Source: Polyangiaceae bacterium
GTDB taxonomy: Bacteria; Myxococcota_A; Polyangia; Polyangiales; Polyangiaceae
Assembly (NCBI GenBank): GCA_016712345.1
Contig: JADJRH010000011.1
Coordinates: 434,001 to 498,000 of the forward strand
DNA length: 64,000 nt
Direction of reading: 5' to 3'
The position numbers were made by a program, and so were the translations under genes. Each line of letters starts with the position of its first letter. The first letter of the stretch is position 1. Shown here in pieces: positions 1 to 8,778 of the stretch. The notes below the pieces were generated by a model, which saw only the letters and a list, made by a program, of their open reading frames with translations, was not told the origin of the DNA and searched no databases.

Positions 1-468
1 GCGTTTGGCTTCCGCCTGCGCCCATTCAGCATCGCGGCGCGCCTGTTCCTGCCGGGCGATTTCGGCTGCGCGTCTCGCCTCCGCTTCACGCGCCATGGCC
101 GCGGGCGCCGCTTCGTTCCAAATTTCCTGACCCAACGCTTCCAGCGCCGCAAACGCCTTTTTCTGCTCGGCGTCGGGCAGATCTGACTCCATTTCCACAA
201 TCAAGTAAGCGCCGGCGCCGCGCAGTCGAAACAGCACAAGGCCATCCCGCACTTTGAATTTGCAATATTCACCCGGCTTGCAAACCGGTGTGTACCCTCT
301 GCGCGCAATGGCCGCCGCAAGCGGTTCCGACGCAATTCGACTGTCACCGGGGTAGTTGAGGGGCACTGTTTCGCGCCCGCCCCCACACGCTGAGAGAGCC
401 AGGCCCCCCGCCAAAAATGCCGCAAAACGTAGCTGATTTGAACGTTGTAGAAAACTTCTGAATGCCAT
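1..468 (-). CDS. Lipoprotein, C-terminus cut off by the window edge
   Basis: The frame is open from an ATG at 468 to the first base of the window, giving at least 156 residues with no stop. The N-terminus is a type II signal peptide: a charged start (MAFRSFLQRSNQLR), a hydrophobic stretch (FAAFLAGGLALS) and a lipobox ending in Cys around residue 28 (LSACGGG), so it should be lipid-anchored to the envelope. The mature part has a short globular stretch with two Cys (VCKPGEYCKFKV) and then a helical Ala/Glu/Arg-rich run (AEARRAAEIARQEQARRDAE) that looks like a coiled coil. I do not recognise a family. It is divergent from the esterase-like gene at 634. Confidence 0.75.
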   Translation of the reverse strand, partial: MAFRSFLQRSNQLRFAAFLAGGLALSACGGGRETVPLNYPGDSRIASEPLAAAIARRGYTPVCKPGEYCKFKVRDGLVLFRLRGAGAYLIVEMESDLPDAEQKKAFAALEALGQEIWNEAAPAAMAREAEARRAAEIARQEQARRDAEWAQAEAKR

Positions 469-633
469 GGTCGTTCCCCGGAAAACGCAACGCAATCATG
501 GGGCACGACGAGGCCGGTGAGCAATCGATACGTCGCGACCGTGCCCACGAAGTTTTTACGGACTTCACCGCCGGCCGCCTCCATCGGTAAGTTGTCCTTG
601 CCATCGCCAAAGAAACCGCGTTTGATCCTACCC

Positions 634-2058
634 ATGCCGTTCGCAGCAAATCGCCTTCTCTCGCGCGTTGGGCTTTGTTTCGGTGCTCTTCTCGCAACCC
701 TCCCTCTACCCGCGTGTGATTCGTCCGCTTCCGTAACCACCGGTGAAGCGGGCAGCGGAGCAACGGGAGGTTCCCAGGGTGGATCCGGCGGCTCCACGGG
801 CGGCTCCACCGGTCAAGGAGGGGCCGAGTGTACACCTCCAACCCCCACCGCCCAACCCATCAACGTGCCGGCCGGAAACATGACATGGGTAGATTTTCCA
901 GACGCCTTTTGTGCCAACGGTAAACCCACAGGCATCGGTGTCAGCCCGGCGCCCGAGGGGTCCAATCGACTATTCATCTACCTCATCGGCGGCGGAGCGT
1001 GTTGGAACAAAGAAACGTGTTACGACAATCCCATTGCGGCAAACATTACAAGCGGCGTTGGTCAGGCTGAATTTAACGCCTACAACATCAACGACTGGTG
1101 GTATTTCAACCGCGGCGCCGCAGACAATCCGTTTGCCAAAGATCACCTCGTGGTTGTGCCCTACTGCACGGGAGATGTGCACGCGGGCACCCAAGTGACA
1201 GATCACGGCGGCATCGCCACATCGCACGTCGGCGCGCTCAACATGGCTGCATACCTCAAGCGATTGCAGGCCACCTTCCCATCGGTCACCCATGTTGTAC
1301 TAGCGGGTGGAAGCGCCGGGGGCATCGGTGCTTCGTTCAACTGGCATCGCGTGATCGATGCGTTTCCGTGCGCCCGCGTTGACATGATCGACGACGCCGC
1401 GGCCCTTCTGCCTCCACCTTACCTTCAAGAAAATCTTGAACAGGCGTGGCGCACAGCCTGGGGGCTCAATGCCGGTCTACCCGCCGACTGCGCTGCGTGC
1501 TTAACAGACCTGAATGCGATCTACCCATACTCCGCCGCCAAGTCCCCAAACGGTCGCGGTGCCGTCATGCACGGTACACTCGACTCGGTTGTCGCGTTTT
1601 ATTTCAACTTGACGCAGCCTCAGGTGGCCGAGTCTCTCAAAGCGCTCGCAGAAGGAACACTCAATCCCATTCCCAATTTCAGGCACTATTACGTGGCGGG
1701 AGATCACCACGGTGTGTTCTCTCCCGCCTTCTCGCAAAACGGCGTGCCCGTTCCCATCTGGATCAATCAAATGCTCTCGGGTGATCCGGTATGGGCAAAC
1801 GTTGAACCGGGGGACTGCGCCGATGCGGGCGTGTGTTCGGAGTGTCAGTCGTGCGCCCTGTCAGGTCCGTGCGCGGCGCAGGTGGCCACCTGTCAGGCCG
1901 AGCCTGAATGTTTGGCGCTTTTCGAATGTGGAGACACGTGCGCCGGAGATGCGGCGTGTATTCAGGCTTGTATTGATCAACACCCTGAAGGGGTGGATGA
2001 AGCAACCGCCGTTTTACAATGTGTCAATGAGGAGGTTTGTTTTGGCTTGTGTCAGTGA
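634..2058 (+). CDS. Pectinacetylesterase/Notum-family lipoprotein
   Basis: 474 residues from the ATG at 634; upstream in-frame ATGs lack a signal sequence, whereas this start gives MPFAANRLLS followed by a hydrophobic segment and a lipobox (LPLPAC). A Gly/Ser/Thr linker follows, then a pectinacetylesterase-like alpha/beta-hydrolase domain: oxyanion-type GGGACWN, a conserved CYDNP region, YCTGDVHAG, and the serine nucleophile elbow GGSAGG near residue 220. The GDHHGVF motif late in the domain probably supplies the catalytic His. The last about 75 residues form a Cys-rich tail (CSECQSCALSGPC and repeats), often seen in Polyangia secreted proteins. It is expected to deacetylate a polysaccharide or other ester at the cell surface; the substrate is unknown. 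It converges with the next gene with 12 bp between the stops. Confidence 0.8.
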   Translation: MPFAANRLLSRVGLCFGALLATLPLPACDSSASVTTGEAGSGATGGSQGGSGGSTGGSTGQGGAECTPPTPTAQPINVPAGNMTWVDFPDAFCANGKPTGIGVSPAPEGSNRLFIYLIGGGACWNKETCYDNPIAANITSGVGQAEFNAYNINDWWYFNRGAADNPFAKDHLVVVPYCTGDVHAGTQVTDHGGIATSHVGALNMAAYLKRLQATFPSVTHVVLAGGSAGGIGASFNWHRVIDAFPCARVDMIDDAAALLPPPYLQENLEQAWRTAWGLNAGLPADCAACLTDLNAIYPYSAAKSPNGRGAVMHGTLDSVVAFYFNLTQPQVAESLKALAEGTLNPIPNFRHYYVAGDHHGVFSPAFSQNGVPVPIWINQMLSGDPVWANVEPGDCADAGVCSECQSCALSGPCAAQVATCQAEPECLALFECGDTCAGDAACIQACIDQHPEGVDEATAVLQCVNEEVCFGLCQ

Positions 2059-2070
2059 GCGGTTGCTCTC

Positions 2071-2925
2071 TTACCGTCCGTGAGCGGACGCAATTCGGTC
2101 GCGCATAATAGATGCGAGCAACATTCGCTGCCCTGGGTCAAGCACGCCGCCGGATATATCAATCGCGGTGCGGGCAACGGAGGTAAACTTACCAATCGCT
2201 TCACCCGCTTCACCGCCCAAGTCAAAGTTCGCGGCGTCAAAGTCGTCTTGTATAAACGCTTCACTCAGCGCTTCCATTTTGGCTTCCCACGCTTCGCGCC
2301 GCGCTTTTCGATCGGGGAACATTTCGTCGAGTTGGGTTTTCACCTCGTCGGAAATGATCTGTTTCTGACTTTCTGTGATCCCGAGCCGCGCCACCAAATC
2401 TCCCATTTTTCCGCGTCGCGCGTGTTCTACATCACCCTTTTTTGCCGCTTCGCGCTGCGCTTTCAGATCTGCCACAAGTTGGGCGCGCTGGTCTGCGTCG
2501 AGCACATCGTGTACATCGTTGATTGCGCCAACAACCGTCACCTTCCCTTTTTCAGCAGCTTCAGAAAGGGCTTTTTCACACTCCGCCGCATCGTCGTCGG
2601 TAAGCTGACCACTTTCAAGTCCTTGGGCGAGCTTGTTGCCCACCAGCTCAAAAGTTGCGCGATGGGAGGTTAGGTCTGCTTTCAGATCCGCCTCAATTTC
2701 AGCCAGTTCGTCGCGCTGATCGTCCGTCAGATCCAAGTTCTCAATGGTACGGAAAATACGCGCGCCGGGGCTGTGAGCACGCCCTTCATTCAGGTTTTGT
2801 GATGCTGCCGGTTGGGTAGATGGTTCGTTGTCGGGCGACTCACTTTTTGCGCAGGCCGCCACAGCGAGGGACGAACTGATGGCCACCGCCCCAATCATCC
2901 CACGAGAAAACCACTTCAACTTCAT
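2071..2925 (-). CDS. Spy/CpxP-like (LTXXQ) periplasmic lipoprotein
   Basis: 284 residues from an ATG at 2925, chosen because it gives a proper type II signal (MKLKWFSRGMIG, hydrophobic core, lipobox VAAC). The longer open frame upstream adds only a charged stretch. The mature protein is almost wholly helical and charged, with repeated LTXXQ-like motifs (LDLTDDQRDEL, LDADQRAQL, LGITESQKQ, LDPGQRML), the signature of the Spy/CpxP chaperone family. Such proteins bind unfolded envelope proteins or metals; here lipid anchoring would hold it to a membrane. Family members are usually about 160 residues, so this is nearly twice the usual length, with more helical repeats. Confidence 0.7.
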   Translation of the reverse strand: MKLKWFSRGMIGAVAISSSLAVAACAKSESPDNEPSTQPAASQNLNEGRAHSPGARIFRTIENLDLTDDQRDELAEIEADLKADLTSHRATFELVGNKLAQGLESGQLTDDDAAECEKALSEAAEKGKVTVVGAINDVHDVLDADQRAQLVADLKAQREAAKKGDVEHARRGKMGDLVARLGITESQKQIISDEVKTQLDEMFPDRKARREAWEAKMEALSEAFIQDDFDAANFDLGGEAGEAIGKFTSVARTAIDISGGVLDPGQRMLLASIMRDRIASAHGR

Positions 2926-3073
2926 AATGCCTTGCCTCCGAACAGGCAGCGTAGCTCCGGTACGGCCGATGTCCCGCCGCTTCACACTCACTTCGCACTT
3001 CTTAACCCGTCTGGTTTGACGGCCAGCCGCGTGCGCATAAATCGCGGCGTTTAGACGAGCGCAAACCCATGCC

Positions 3074-4102
3074 TTACGGCTTTAGCCGGTAAATGCCCGC
3101 GGCCGCGGTCCAGTAAAGCCCGTTTTCGTTTGCGGCAATGTCGGACGATTTGTCGGTCTTTGCGACGAAGTTGGCGGCTCCACCCGCGTCGGGAACGGAA
3201 GCGATATCCCCATCGTACAAGAGCACGTAGAAAAAGTCGGTTCCAGGCACTTTGGCGAGGTCAATGGGTTCCGTCAGACCAATCGCCAAGTCCGCCGTTT
3301 TGGTATCGTCGATCTTGGCGCGAATTTTCCCTTCACCGGCCGATTTACCTCCCACGGTCCAGGTGAGAAACTTACCCATCATGATGCCGTTGGGAAAGTC
3401 GAGCCCAAGGTCCACATCGTTTTTGCCGCCGACATCTTTGGCGGCGACCTGAACCGACCCAAACCCCGCCCCTGACACTTCTCCTCGGTTGGTCCAAAAT
3501 ACCTGTGTACCCGACTCGACAATGGCTTTGGGTTGCGCTTGAAAGTTGGCAAGCGGTGGATCGAAAACAGCTCCACCGATGATCGCCTGTTTTACTTCGC
3601 CGTCGTCGGCGGTACCCGACCCCGAGTTTACCCAAAAGATGTTGAAAGTGTCGATGGCAATGCCGCGCGGACTCGCCTGACCGGTTGCCACATCTTTGAT
3701 AATGGTGCCATTGACGTCGGCGCGTCGGACAGTGGTGTCGGTGGTCCACGCAACGTCGTTTCCATTGCTGGCAATGCCCCACACAGTGCTCGATTCTGTT
3801 GTGATCGACTTGGGATTGGCGCCCGTGGGTTCGGCCCGCCATATCGTGTTTGTGTTGTCTACCCACCAGATGTATTGCGAGTCAACCGTCACTCGGTAAA
3901 TGGCAGAAGCACTTTCTACCACAAGGGTTGCGGGGGTAGATCCGCCGGTTCCGGTGGTTTGTGTAGAACCGCCGCCCCCCGCGCCTCCCGATTCACCATC
4001 GCCCGTGAGAGGTTCGATCCCAAGAATGATGTCGCACCCTGTTGTGTACGCACCGCAACAGAAAACCCCCGCAAAAAGCCAACGCCAAGCGTGTTTGGAC
4101 AT
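3074..4102 (-). CDS. Beta-propeller-like lipoprotein
   Basis: 342 residues from an ATG at 4102 (a TTG at 4108 is also in frame). A GAGGA ribosome-binding site sits just upstream, overlapping the end of the preceding TPR gene, so the two are probably coupled. Signal peptide and lipobox end in TTGCD; a Gly/Thr linker follows. The body carries repeated blade-like motifs in which a Trp pair follows a short beta strand (YIWWVDN, VAWTTD, IFWVNS, VFWTNR, LYWTAA), as in NHL/YWTD-type propellers. The role is probably protein-protein or ligand binding at the envelope. It is the last gene of a kinase-TPR-propeller operon. Confidence 0.7.
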   Translation of the reverse strand: MSKHAWRWLFAGVFCCGAYTTGCDIILGIEPLTGDGESGGAGGGGSTQTTGTGGSTPATLVVESASAIYRVTVDSQYIWWVDNTNTIWRAEPTGANPKSITTESSTVWGIASNGNDVAWTTDTTVRRADVNGTIIKDVATGQASPRGIAIDTFNIFWVNSGSGTADDGEVKQAIIGGAVFDPPLANFQAQPKAIVESGTQVFWTNRGEVSGAGFGSVQVAAKDVGGKNDVDLGLDFPNGIMMGKFLTWTVGGKSAGEGKIRAKIDDTKTADLAIGLTEPIDLAKVPGTDFFYVLLYDGDIASVPDAGGAANFVAKTDKSSDIAANENGLYWTAAAGIYRLKP

Positions 4103-4111
4103 AAACAATCC

Positions 4112-5176
4112 TCAAAAGCTACCCATCACCACCATGCCACCCCCGCGTTGACCTGCGACCGGTACAATCTGTAAACCGGTTTTGGGTGCGCTGGAAGGTG
4201 CCAAAATCCACAAAACCGTGGCGCCCGCAAGCATAACACCACCGGCTATAAACCCCACTGTTGAAACGCCCGCGCTCACCGAAGCGTCCGCCCCGAGACG
4301 AATGCCCTGGTCGGAGCACTTGGTGCGATCCCCGTTTGGACAGAAGGAGAGGGCGTCATTCCACTGCGAAATAGCCGCAGCTCCGGCCCCCAAACCCACC
4401 AAAATGCCGGCCACGCCAACCGCGCCGATGGTAATGGCAGCGATTTTTTGACCTCCCATTCCACCCCCTTGTGTACCCGGTTCTACGGGGCCCGATGTGC
4501 CGCTTGAAGAAGGGGAAGCGGAACTTGTTGCCGTGGGGGCGGCGGTGGCAGAAACCGAGGGTGAAGCGGTGGGTATATTGGCCGGAATTTCAGGTTCGAG
4601 CGTGGGAATTTGAACCTCAATGTTGGCTTTTTCTACCAAGCTCACCGTTTGCTGAAATCGCTTCATTTTGTCGGCAACGGCGGACACCACGTGATCACCC
4701 GGGTCAACCGGAATTTTTTGACCCCAATCGAGCTTTTCAAGTCGCTCCGCGTCGCGCGTCAGTTGAAATCCGGGGCTGGAAGCCACAGCAGCGGGCACAA
4801 AAATGGTTAGAGTGGGTAGGCGCGGCCGCAGCTCGTCCACCCGCTCGCGGGCCTGCTCTTCACGGTCGGCTCGACCGGCTTTTTTCGACTCGTTGGCCAC
4901 CTCCACGTAGAGCTTCCAAGCGGAGGCGATCTTACCCATTCCTTCATAACATTGCGCGAGGCGAAATTGTGTACCCGTGCCCGGATCAAGCTGTTGACTC
5001 TTTACCAGTTTGGGGCACGCATCCGCGTATTTTCCCAGCTTCATCAGTGCCAGCGCATCGTCGAAAAGCGTCTGCGCTTCATTCGGCGTTTGTGCCGCAG
5101 ATGGGAAGGTAGAGCCGAGGGTGAAGGTAAGAATGCCGCCTGCAAAAAGGCGACGAAGATGTTTATTTGCGATCAT
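4112..5176 (-). CDS. TPR-repeat envelope protein with C-terminal membrane segments
   Basis: 354 residues. The ATG at 5176 gives a signal peptide (MIANKHLRRLFAGGILTFTL, cleavage near SAAQ) and overlaps the end of the kinase gene by 14 bp, indicating translational coupling. Residues about 25-110 resemble tetratricopeptide repeats (ALALMKLGKYADACPKLVKSQ, then a second helix pair). A PEGA-like beta segment (TLTIFVPAAVA...GDHVVSAVADK) follows, then a Pro/Ser/Thr linker and two hydrophobic segments (AAITIGAVGVAGILVGLGAG and FIAGGVMLAGATVLWIL). The arrangement TPR, PEGA and membrane anchor is common in Polyangia genes next to Ser/Thr kinases; it could be an adaptor or substrate of the kinase upstream. 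Confidence 0.7.
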   Translation of the reverse strand: MIANKHLRRLFAGGILTFTLGSTFPSAAQTPNEAQTLFDDALALMKLGKYADACPKLVKSQQLDPGTGTQFRLAQCYEGMGKIASAWKLYVEVANESKKAGRADREEQARERVDELRPRLPTLTIFVPAAVASSPGFQLTRDAERLEKLDWGQKIPVDPGDHVVSAVADKMKRFQQTVSLVEKANIEVQIPTLEPEIPANIPTASPSVSATAAPTATSSASPSSSGTSGPVEPGTQGGGMGGQKIAAITIGAVGVAGILVGLGAGAAAISQWNDALSFCPNGDRTKCSDQGIRLGADASVSAGVSTVGFIAGGVMLAGATVLWILAPSSAPKTGLQIVPVAGQRGGGMVVMGSF

Positions 5177-6788
5177 TCCCAAACGCGTCCTTTTTCTTGG
5201 TCGTGGTGGGGGCGGTTGTGGACTTTGTTGTGGGCGACGTTGTAGGTTTGACCGTAGCGGCTGTTTTTGCCGACGGTTGTACCGAAGCCACGGGAGCCGT
5301 GGCTGAAGCCGATGCTGAAATGGAAGGTTCAGCCGTTGGCGCGGGAGCCTCGGCGCTTGGCGCAATGGTAGGTGAGGGTGAAGGCGGCGCCGCAGCGGTG
5401 GAGGTTTGCGATGTGGAATCTACCGCGGGCGCGGCAGAGGAGCCTGATTTTAAGAAGAAGACAGCCGCGCCCGCCCCCCCGAGAAGAAGGGCGGCTGCGA
5501 GGGCAAGGATGGGTAGTTTAGAGCTGGAGCGCGCCGGTTCTGCCGCTTGGGTAGATTGAGTCCACGTGGAAGCGCGCGCTGTTGAAAGGCCCGGCGGGGT
5601 TGTTTGAGCCGCGGCAGCGGGTGCCACACCGCTGGCAGCCGCCGCCGCTGCGGTCGCAGCGGTCGCAGCGGCTCCACTGTCCAACATCACCGTTTTGGGC
5701 TGACCGGTGGGTGTTCGGGGCGGAGCAGCTGACAGGTCTGGGGACGATGCCTGGTGTACACCGGATGCCGTAGCCGCGGGCGCCGACGGGAGCGAAACAC
5801 TCGCACCGGTGATGGAAGGATGGGTGGAGCCGACCGTTGCGATGGGCGCCGCTGCGGGTTGCGGCGCGATAGGAGCGGGAGCCTGACGATGTTGTGAAGC
5901 GGTGGCGTTTGCTGCGTGTTCTCGAACAAACTGGCCAAGGAGTTGACCCAGCTCGGCGGCATTGGCGGGGCGCTGCGCGGCCTGTTTTTCAAGGCAGCGA
6001 AGGATGATCGCTTCAAGCCCTTTGGGTATGTCAGACCGGAGTTGGGTAGGTGGGTCTACCGGGTCGGCGATGACGGCCGAACAAATCTCGGTGACAGTTG
6101 TGCCGGTAAAAGGAGTTTTACCGGTTAACATTTTATAAAGCAGTGTACCAAGCGCCCAAACGTCGGTGCGTGCGTCGACGTTACGGGTAGAACGCATTTG
6201 CTCGGGCGACATGTAGAGCGGCGTTCCAAGCAGTTCGGACGTTTTTGTCATTTCCATGGCGCCGGCCGAACCTGACTGAATTTTGGCAATACCAAAGTCT
6301 AGAATTTTGACGCACGGGGTACCGTGAGGCCCAGTCGTCAGGTAGATGTTGGCAGGCTTGAGATCGCGGTGAACAATGCCGGCGGAGTGCGCTTCTGCCA
6401 AGGCTTCACACGCCTGCATTGTGTACGCAACCGCTTCCATGACGGGGAGGGTGCCGCGCTTTTCAAGGTAGTGTTTGAGGTCTTCCCCCTCCAAATACTC
6501 CATGACAATGTACGGGGCGCCGCTTTCAAAGCGGCCGACATCGTGCACTTTTGCAGCATGTTGACTTTTGAGGCGTGCTGCCGCGCGCGCTTCACGCAGA
6601 AAGCGCTCCACATAGTCGGCCTCGGCGAACGTGCCGGGCAGCATGAATTTGATGGCGCGCATTTCCTGCAAATCGACGTGCATTGCGGCCACGACAACGC
6701 CCATGGCGCCCTGACCCAAAATGCGCTCGACGCGGTATTTGCCGCCCAATAGTTCACCCACGCGCACGGGAGCGGCAGAGTTCGTCAT
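5163..6788 (-). CDS. Membrane-anchored PknB-type Ser/Thr protein kinase
   Basis: 541 residues from the ATG at 6788, preceded by a GGGAG-type ribosome-binding site. The open frame continues to another ATG at 6893, but that stretch is a 21-bp tandem repeat. Kinase domain at residues about 15-275: glycine loop LGQGAMGVV, Lys in RAIKFML, catalytic loop HRDLKPANI, DFGIAKI, SPEQ (APE equivalent), and WALGTLLYKMLTG. All catalytic residues are present. A long Ala/Pro/Thr linker is followed by one membrane helix (LPILALAAALLLGGAGAAVF) near residue 450 and a Pro/Thr/Lys-rich tail. Followed directly by the TPR and propeller genes, so it likely signals to envelope-associated partners. Confidence 0.88.
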   Translation of the reverse strand: MTNSAAPVRVGELLGGKYRVERILGQGAMGVVVAAMHVDLQEMRAIKFMLPGTFAEADYVERFLREARAAARLKSQHAAKVHDVGRFESGAPYIVMEYLEGEDLKHYLEKRGTLPVMEAVAYTMQACEALAEAHSAGIVHRDLKPANIYLTTGPHGTPCVKILDFGIAKIQSGSAGAMEMTKTSELLGTPLYMSPEQMRSTRNVDARTDVWALGTLLYKMLTGKTPFTGTTVTEICSAVIADPVDPPTQLRSDIPKGLEAIILRCLEKQAAQRPANAAELGQLLGQFVREHAANATASQHRQAPAPIAPQPAAAPIATVGSTHPSITGASVSLPSAPAATASGVHQASSPDLSAAPPRTPTGQPKTVMLDSGAAATAATAAAAAASGVAPAAAAQTTPPGLSTARASTWTQSTQAAEPARSSSKLPILALAAALLLGGAGAAVFFLKSGSSAAPAVDSTSQTSTAAAPPSPSPTIAPSAEAPAPTAEPSISASASATAPVASVQPSAKTAATVKPTTSPTTKSTTAPTTTKKKDAFGNDRK

Positions 6789-6797
6789 CTTCCGCTC

Positions 6798-6860
6798 CCA
6801 AGGGGCTCGGACGCGTGACCAAGGGGCTCGGACGCGTGACCAAGGGGCTCGGACGCGTGA
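6798..6860. repeat. 21-bp direct repeat, three exact copies, before the kinase gene
   Basis: Three head-to-tail copies of a 21-bp unit (begins CCAAGGGGCTCGG, ends GCGTGA) lie at 6798-6818, 6819-6839 and 6840-6860. The first copy lies 10 bp upstream of the chosen kinase start (6788). The unit is a multiple of three, so in the longer reading frame it would encode a repeated SRVRAPW heptapeptide. It may be an untranslated-leader element, a regulatory repeat, or a variable N-terminus. Confidence 0.95.
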
Positions 6861-6957
6861 TCCGAGCTGCTCGTCACGAAAAACATCAGCCACCTACACC
6901 GCGCGTTTCGCATGACGCGCGCATTATCCACAAAAGGGTCGCGCGCGTCGAGTTGTT

Positions 6958-8778
6958 TTAAAAACCGCTGGTTTGCAAGCAAAATCGCAGGTACCCGGTA
7001 AAGCTGCCGTTGATTGTTTCACCCCCGAATGCGGGCCATTGGTGGCGGCGTGGGTAACCCCCGGGTGCGCCCACGGCGTTGGGATGCTCCCTGTCCTGCT
7101 CGTTCGAGACGTTTGAAACCAGCTGCATAAATTGGGAGCGGGTGGCCAACCCGTCGTTTCGACCGTTGAGAAACCATCCTCTCGCGAACCCAACAAACGT
7201 GGCCAGTTCGGCTTCTGAATGATTTGGCACAAGCGCCCAGGGTTGTCCGGCGATCCCCGGCGCGACAATGGCGAGTTGCCGTCCAGTTGAATGAGCCCGA
7301 TGGATCTGAATGCCCGTTCGTGCCGAGAGGGGACTGATGGGACTTCCCAAGTCGGAAAGGAGCTGAAGGGTAGGGCGGTTTGTGGCCGCTTCAGTGGTGT
7401 TTGTGGCAAACATTGTCCGGTAGTCGTTGGAAGTATAAAAAAAGTCTTCCGATGCCGGCCGAACCTCAACGTTGCCGCTGACACCCGACGCAACCTGACG
7501 ACACTGGTCCAGATAGTCTCCGCCCAACAAGCGAAGCCGTTCACCGCTCGAAACAACGCCCCGGCGGTCGCGATTTTGACCTTGCAACCAGGAGCTGAAC
7601 TCGCCTGTATAGTTGGTCACGCTGTACCCGCCGGTGGCAGGATCCATGAGGTACACTTCACTGACGCTCCCTTTGTTGGCTTGCCAGGCGTCAGTGGCGA
7701 ACTTACCCCCACGGCTGAATCCGGCCACCGCGAGTCGGGAGATCCCCACGGCAGAGCCGCTGGACGTTTGACCCAGAAAGGTCACGGTCTGCTCGTGTTC
7801 TCCATCGGGGCCCGGTGTGTCGCGTTCTACCGGTCCGCCTGCCACGAGGCAGGTGAGGGCCGAGCGGACCATTTGAATCAGCTGTTGGCTGGACGCGTTG
7901 CCGAACCTTCCACCGCTGTAATAAGGAATGAGAAGGACCAAGGGTTTGCGACTAAACTCTATTTGGTCCATGTAACGACAATCCGGCGTCCACCCGAGGT
8001 TCCAACCCTCCATAATCGTACCGTCGGGCTGCCGCCAGCGGCCGTGCTGCGTATACCCAACCGAGTAGGTAGGTTGGCGGTTGGATAAATATCGCAGCGG
8101 AGTCTGATGGTTTGCAGTGGCGACTTCAACATTAGCATCAGGATGGGTAGGTGTAAAAAATACCAAAACACCCACGGAAGTCGCATTGGAACGAACATGA
8201 CTCGATACGTAAGCAGCCCACAGATGGGGTGATCCGCCGGCATGCCGCAAGATACGAAGGCGATTGCCGTGTGAACGCGACTGTTCGCGGACGTGCCAAA
8301 GAGTCCTTTCATAGTCGCTTGTGGGGGCGGTCGCCGTTATGCAGTTTGTCACGTCCAAAAAATCGAGATTCAGTCTGACGCGAGCGGTGGCGGCCTCGCG
8401 GTCGCGATGCGCTTCATCCGGTGCGGTTTGATTTTCAATCACAACGCGTGGGTGACGCCGGCCTACCCATCGACCGGTGGTGTTGTTGTAGGTGAGGCGG
8501 GGGCTTTGCGGGTTGATCTGAAAGCCCTGCTCAACTGAAACTGGCATTGTGCCCTGCGTGTTGCCGGCTACTCCTCCCGTGTTGTAGATGACCTGGGCGC
8601 GAAGGGTGACGGTTTGACCATTGAGCGCGTCGTCCAAGTCAAATACAGCGCTTCCGGGTCGCTGCGATGCGGCGGTCATGGGACGGCGCTCACCGGGAGC
8701 GAACAGGCCGACGGTGAGATTGTCGTTGGAAAGAACCGCCGAGTCGGCGTGGTTCCAAACAATGGTTAGCCGCAACAT
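6958..8778 (-). CDS. Alpha/beta-hydrolase, candidate type VI secretion lipase effector
   Basis: 606 residues; its ATG overlaps the vgrG stop (TAATG), so it is translationally coupled to vgrG. Residues about 1-100 look like a beta-rich domain (LTIVWNHADSAVL...VTLRAQVIYN). After about residue 190 an alpha/beta-hydrolase fold appears (VGVLVFFTP, LVLLIPYYSGGR), with a nucleophile elbow GFSRGG near residue 365 (ISRLAVAGFSRGGKF). A late His (IQIHRAHS) or the HPN/HQW region may supply the catalytic His. Position immediately after an evolved VgrG suggests a VgrG-delivered phospholipase/esterase effector (Tle-like), which is inference. No immunity-type gene follows; the next gene is the kinase 170 bp away. 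Confidence 0.6.
   Translation of the reverse strand: MLRLTIVWNHADSAVLSNDNLTVGLFAPGERRPMTAASQRPGSAVFDLDDALNGQTVTLRAQVIYNTGGVAGNTQGTMPVSVEQGFQINPQSPRLTYNNTTGRWVGRRHPRVVIENQTAPDEAHRDREAATARVRLNLDFLDVTNCITATAPTSDYERTLWHVREQSRSHGNRLRILRHAGGSPHLWAAYVSSHVRSNATSVGVLVFFTPTHPDANVEVATANHQTPLRYLSNRQPTYSVGYTQHGRWRQPDGTIMEGWNLGWTPDCRYMDQIEFSRKPLVLLIPYYSGGRFGNASSQQLIQMVRSALTCLVAGGPVERDTPGPDGEHEQTVTFLGQTSSGSAVGISRLAVAGFSRGGKFATDAWQANKGSVSEVYLMDPATGGYSVTNYTGEFSSWLQGQNRDRRGVVSSGERLRLLGGDYLDQCRQVASGVSGNVEVRPASEDFFYTSNDYRTMFATNTTEAATNRPTLQLLSDLGSPISPLSARTGIQIHRAHSTGRQLAIVAPGIAGQPWALVPNHSEAELATFVGFARGWFLNGRNDGLATRSQFMQLVSNVSNEQDREHPNAVGAPGGYPRRHQWPAFGGETINGSFTGYLRFCLQTSGF

Noticed and set aside
2075..2090. CGTCCG-TGAG-CGGACG hairpin at the end of the Spy/CpxP-like gene as a terminator
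   Set aside because: It lies inside the last codons and has no T-run; kept only as a note.
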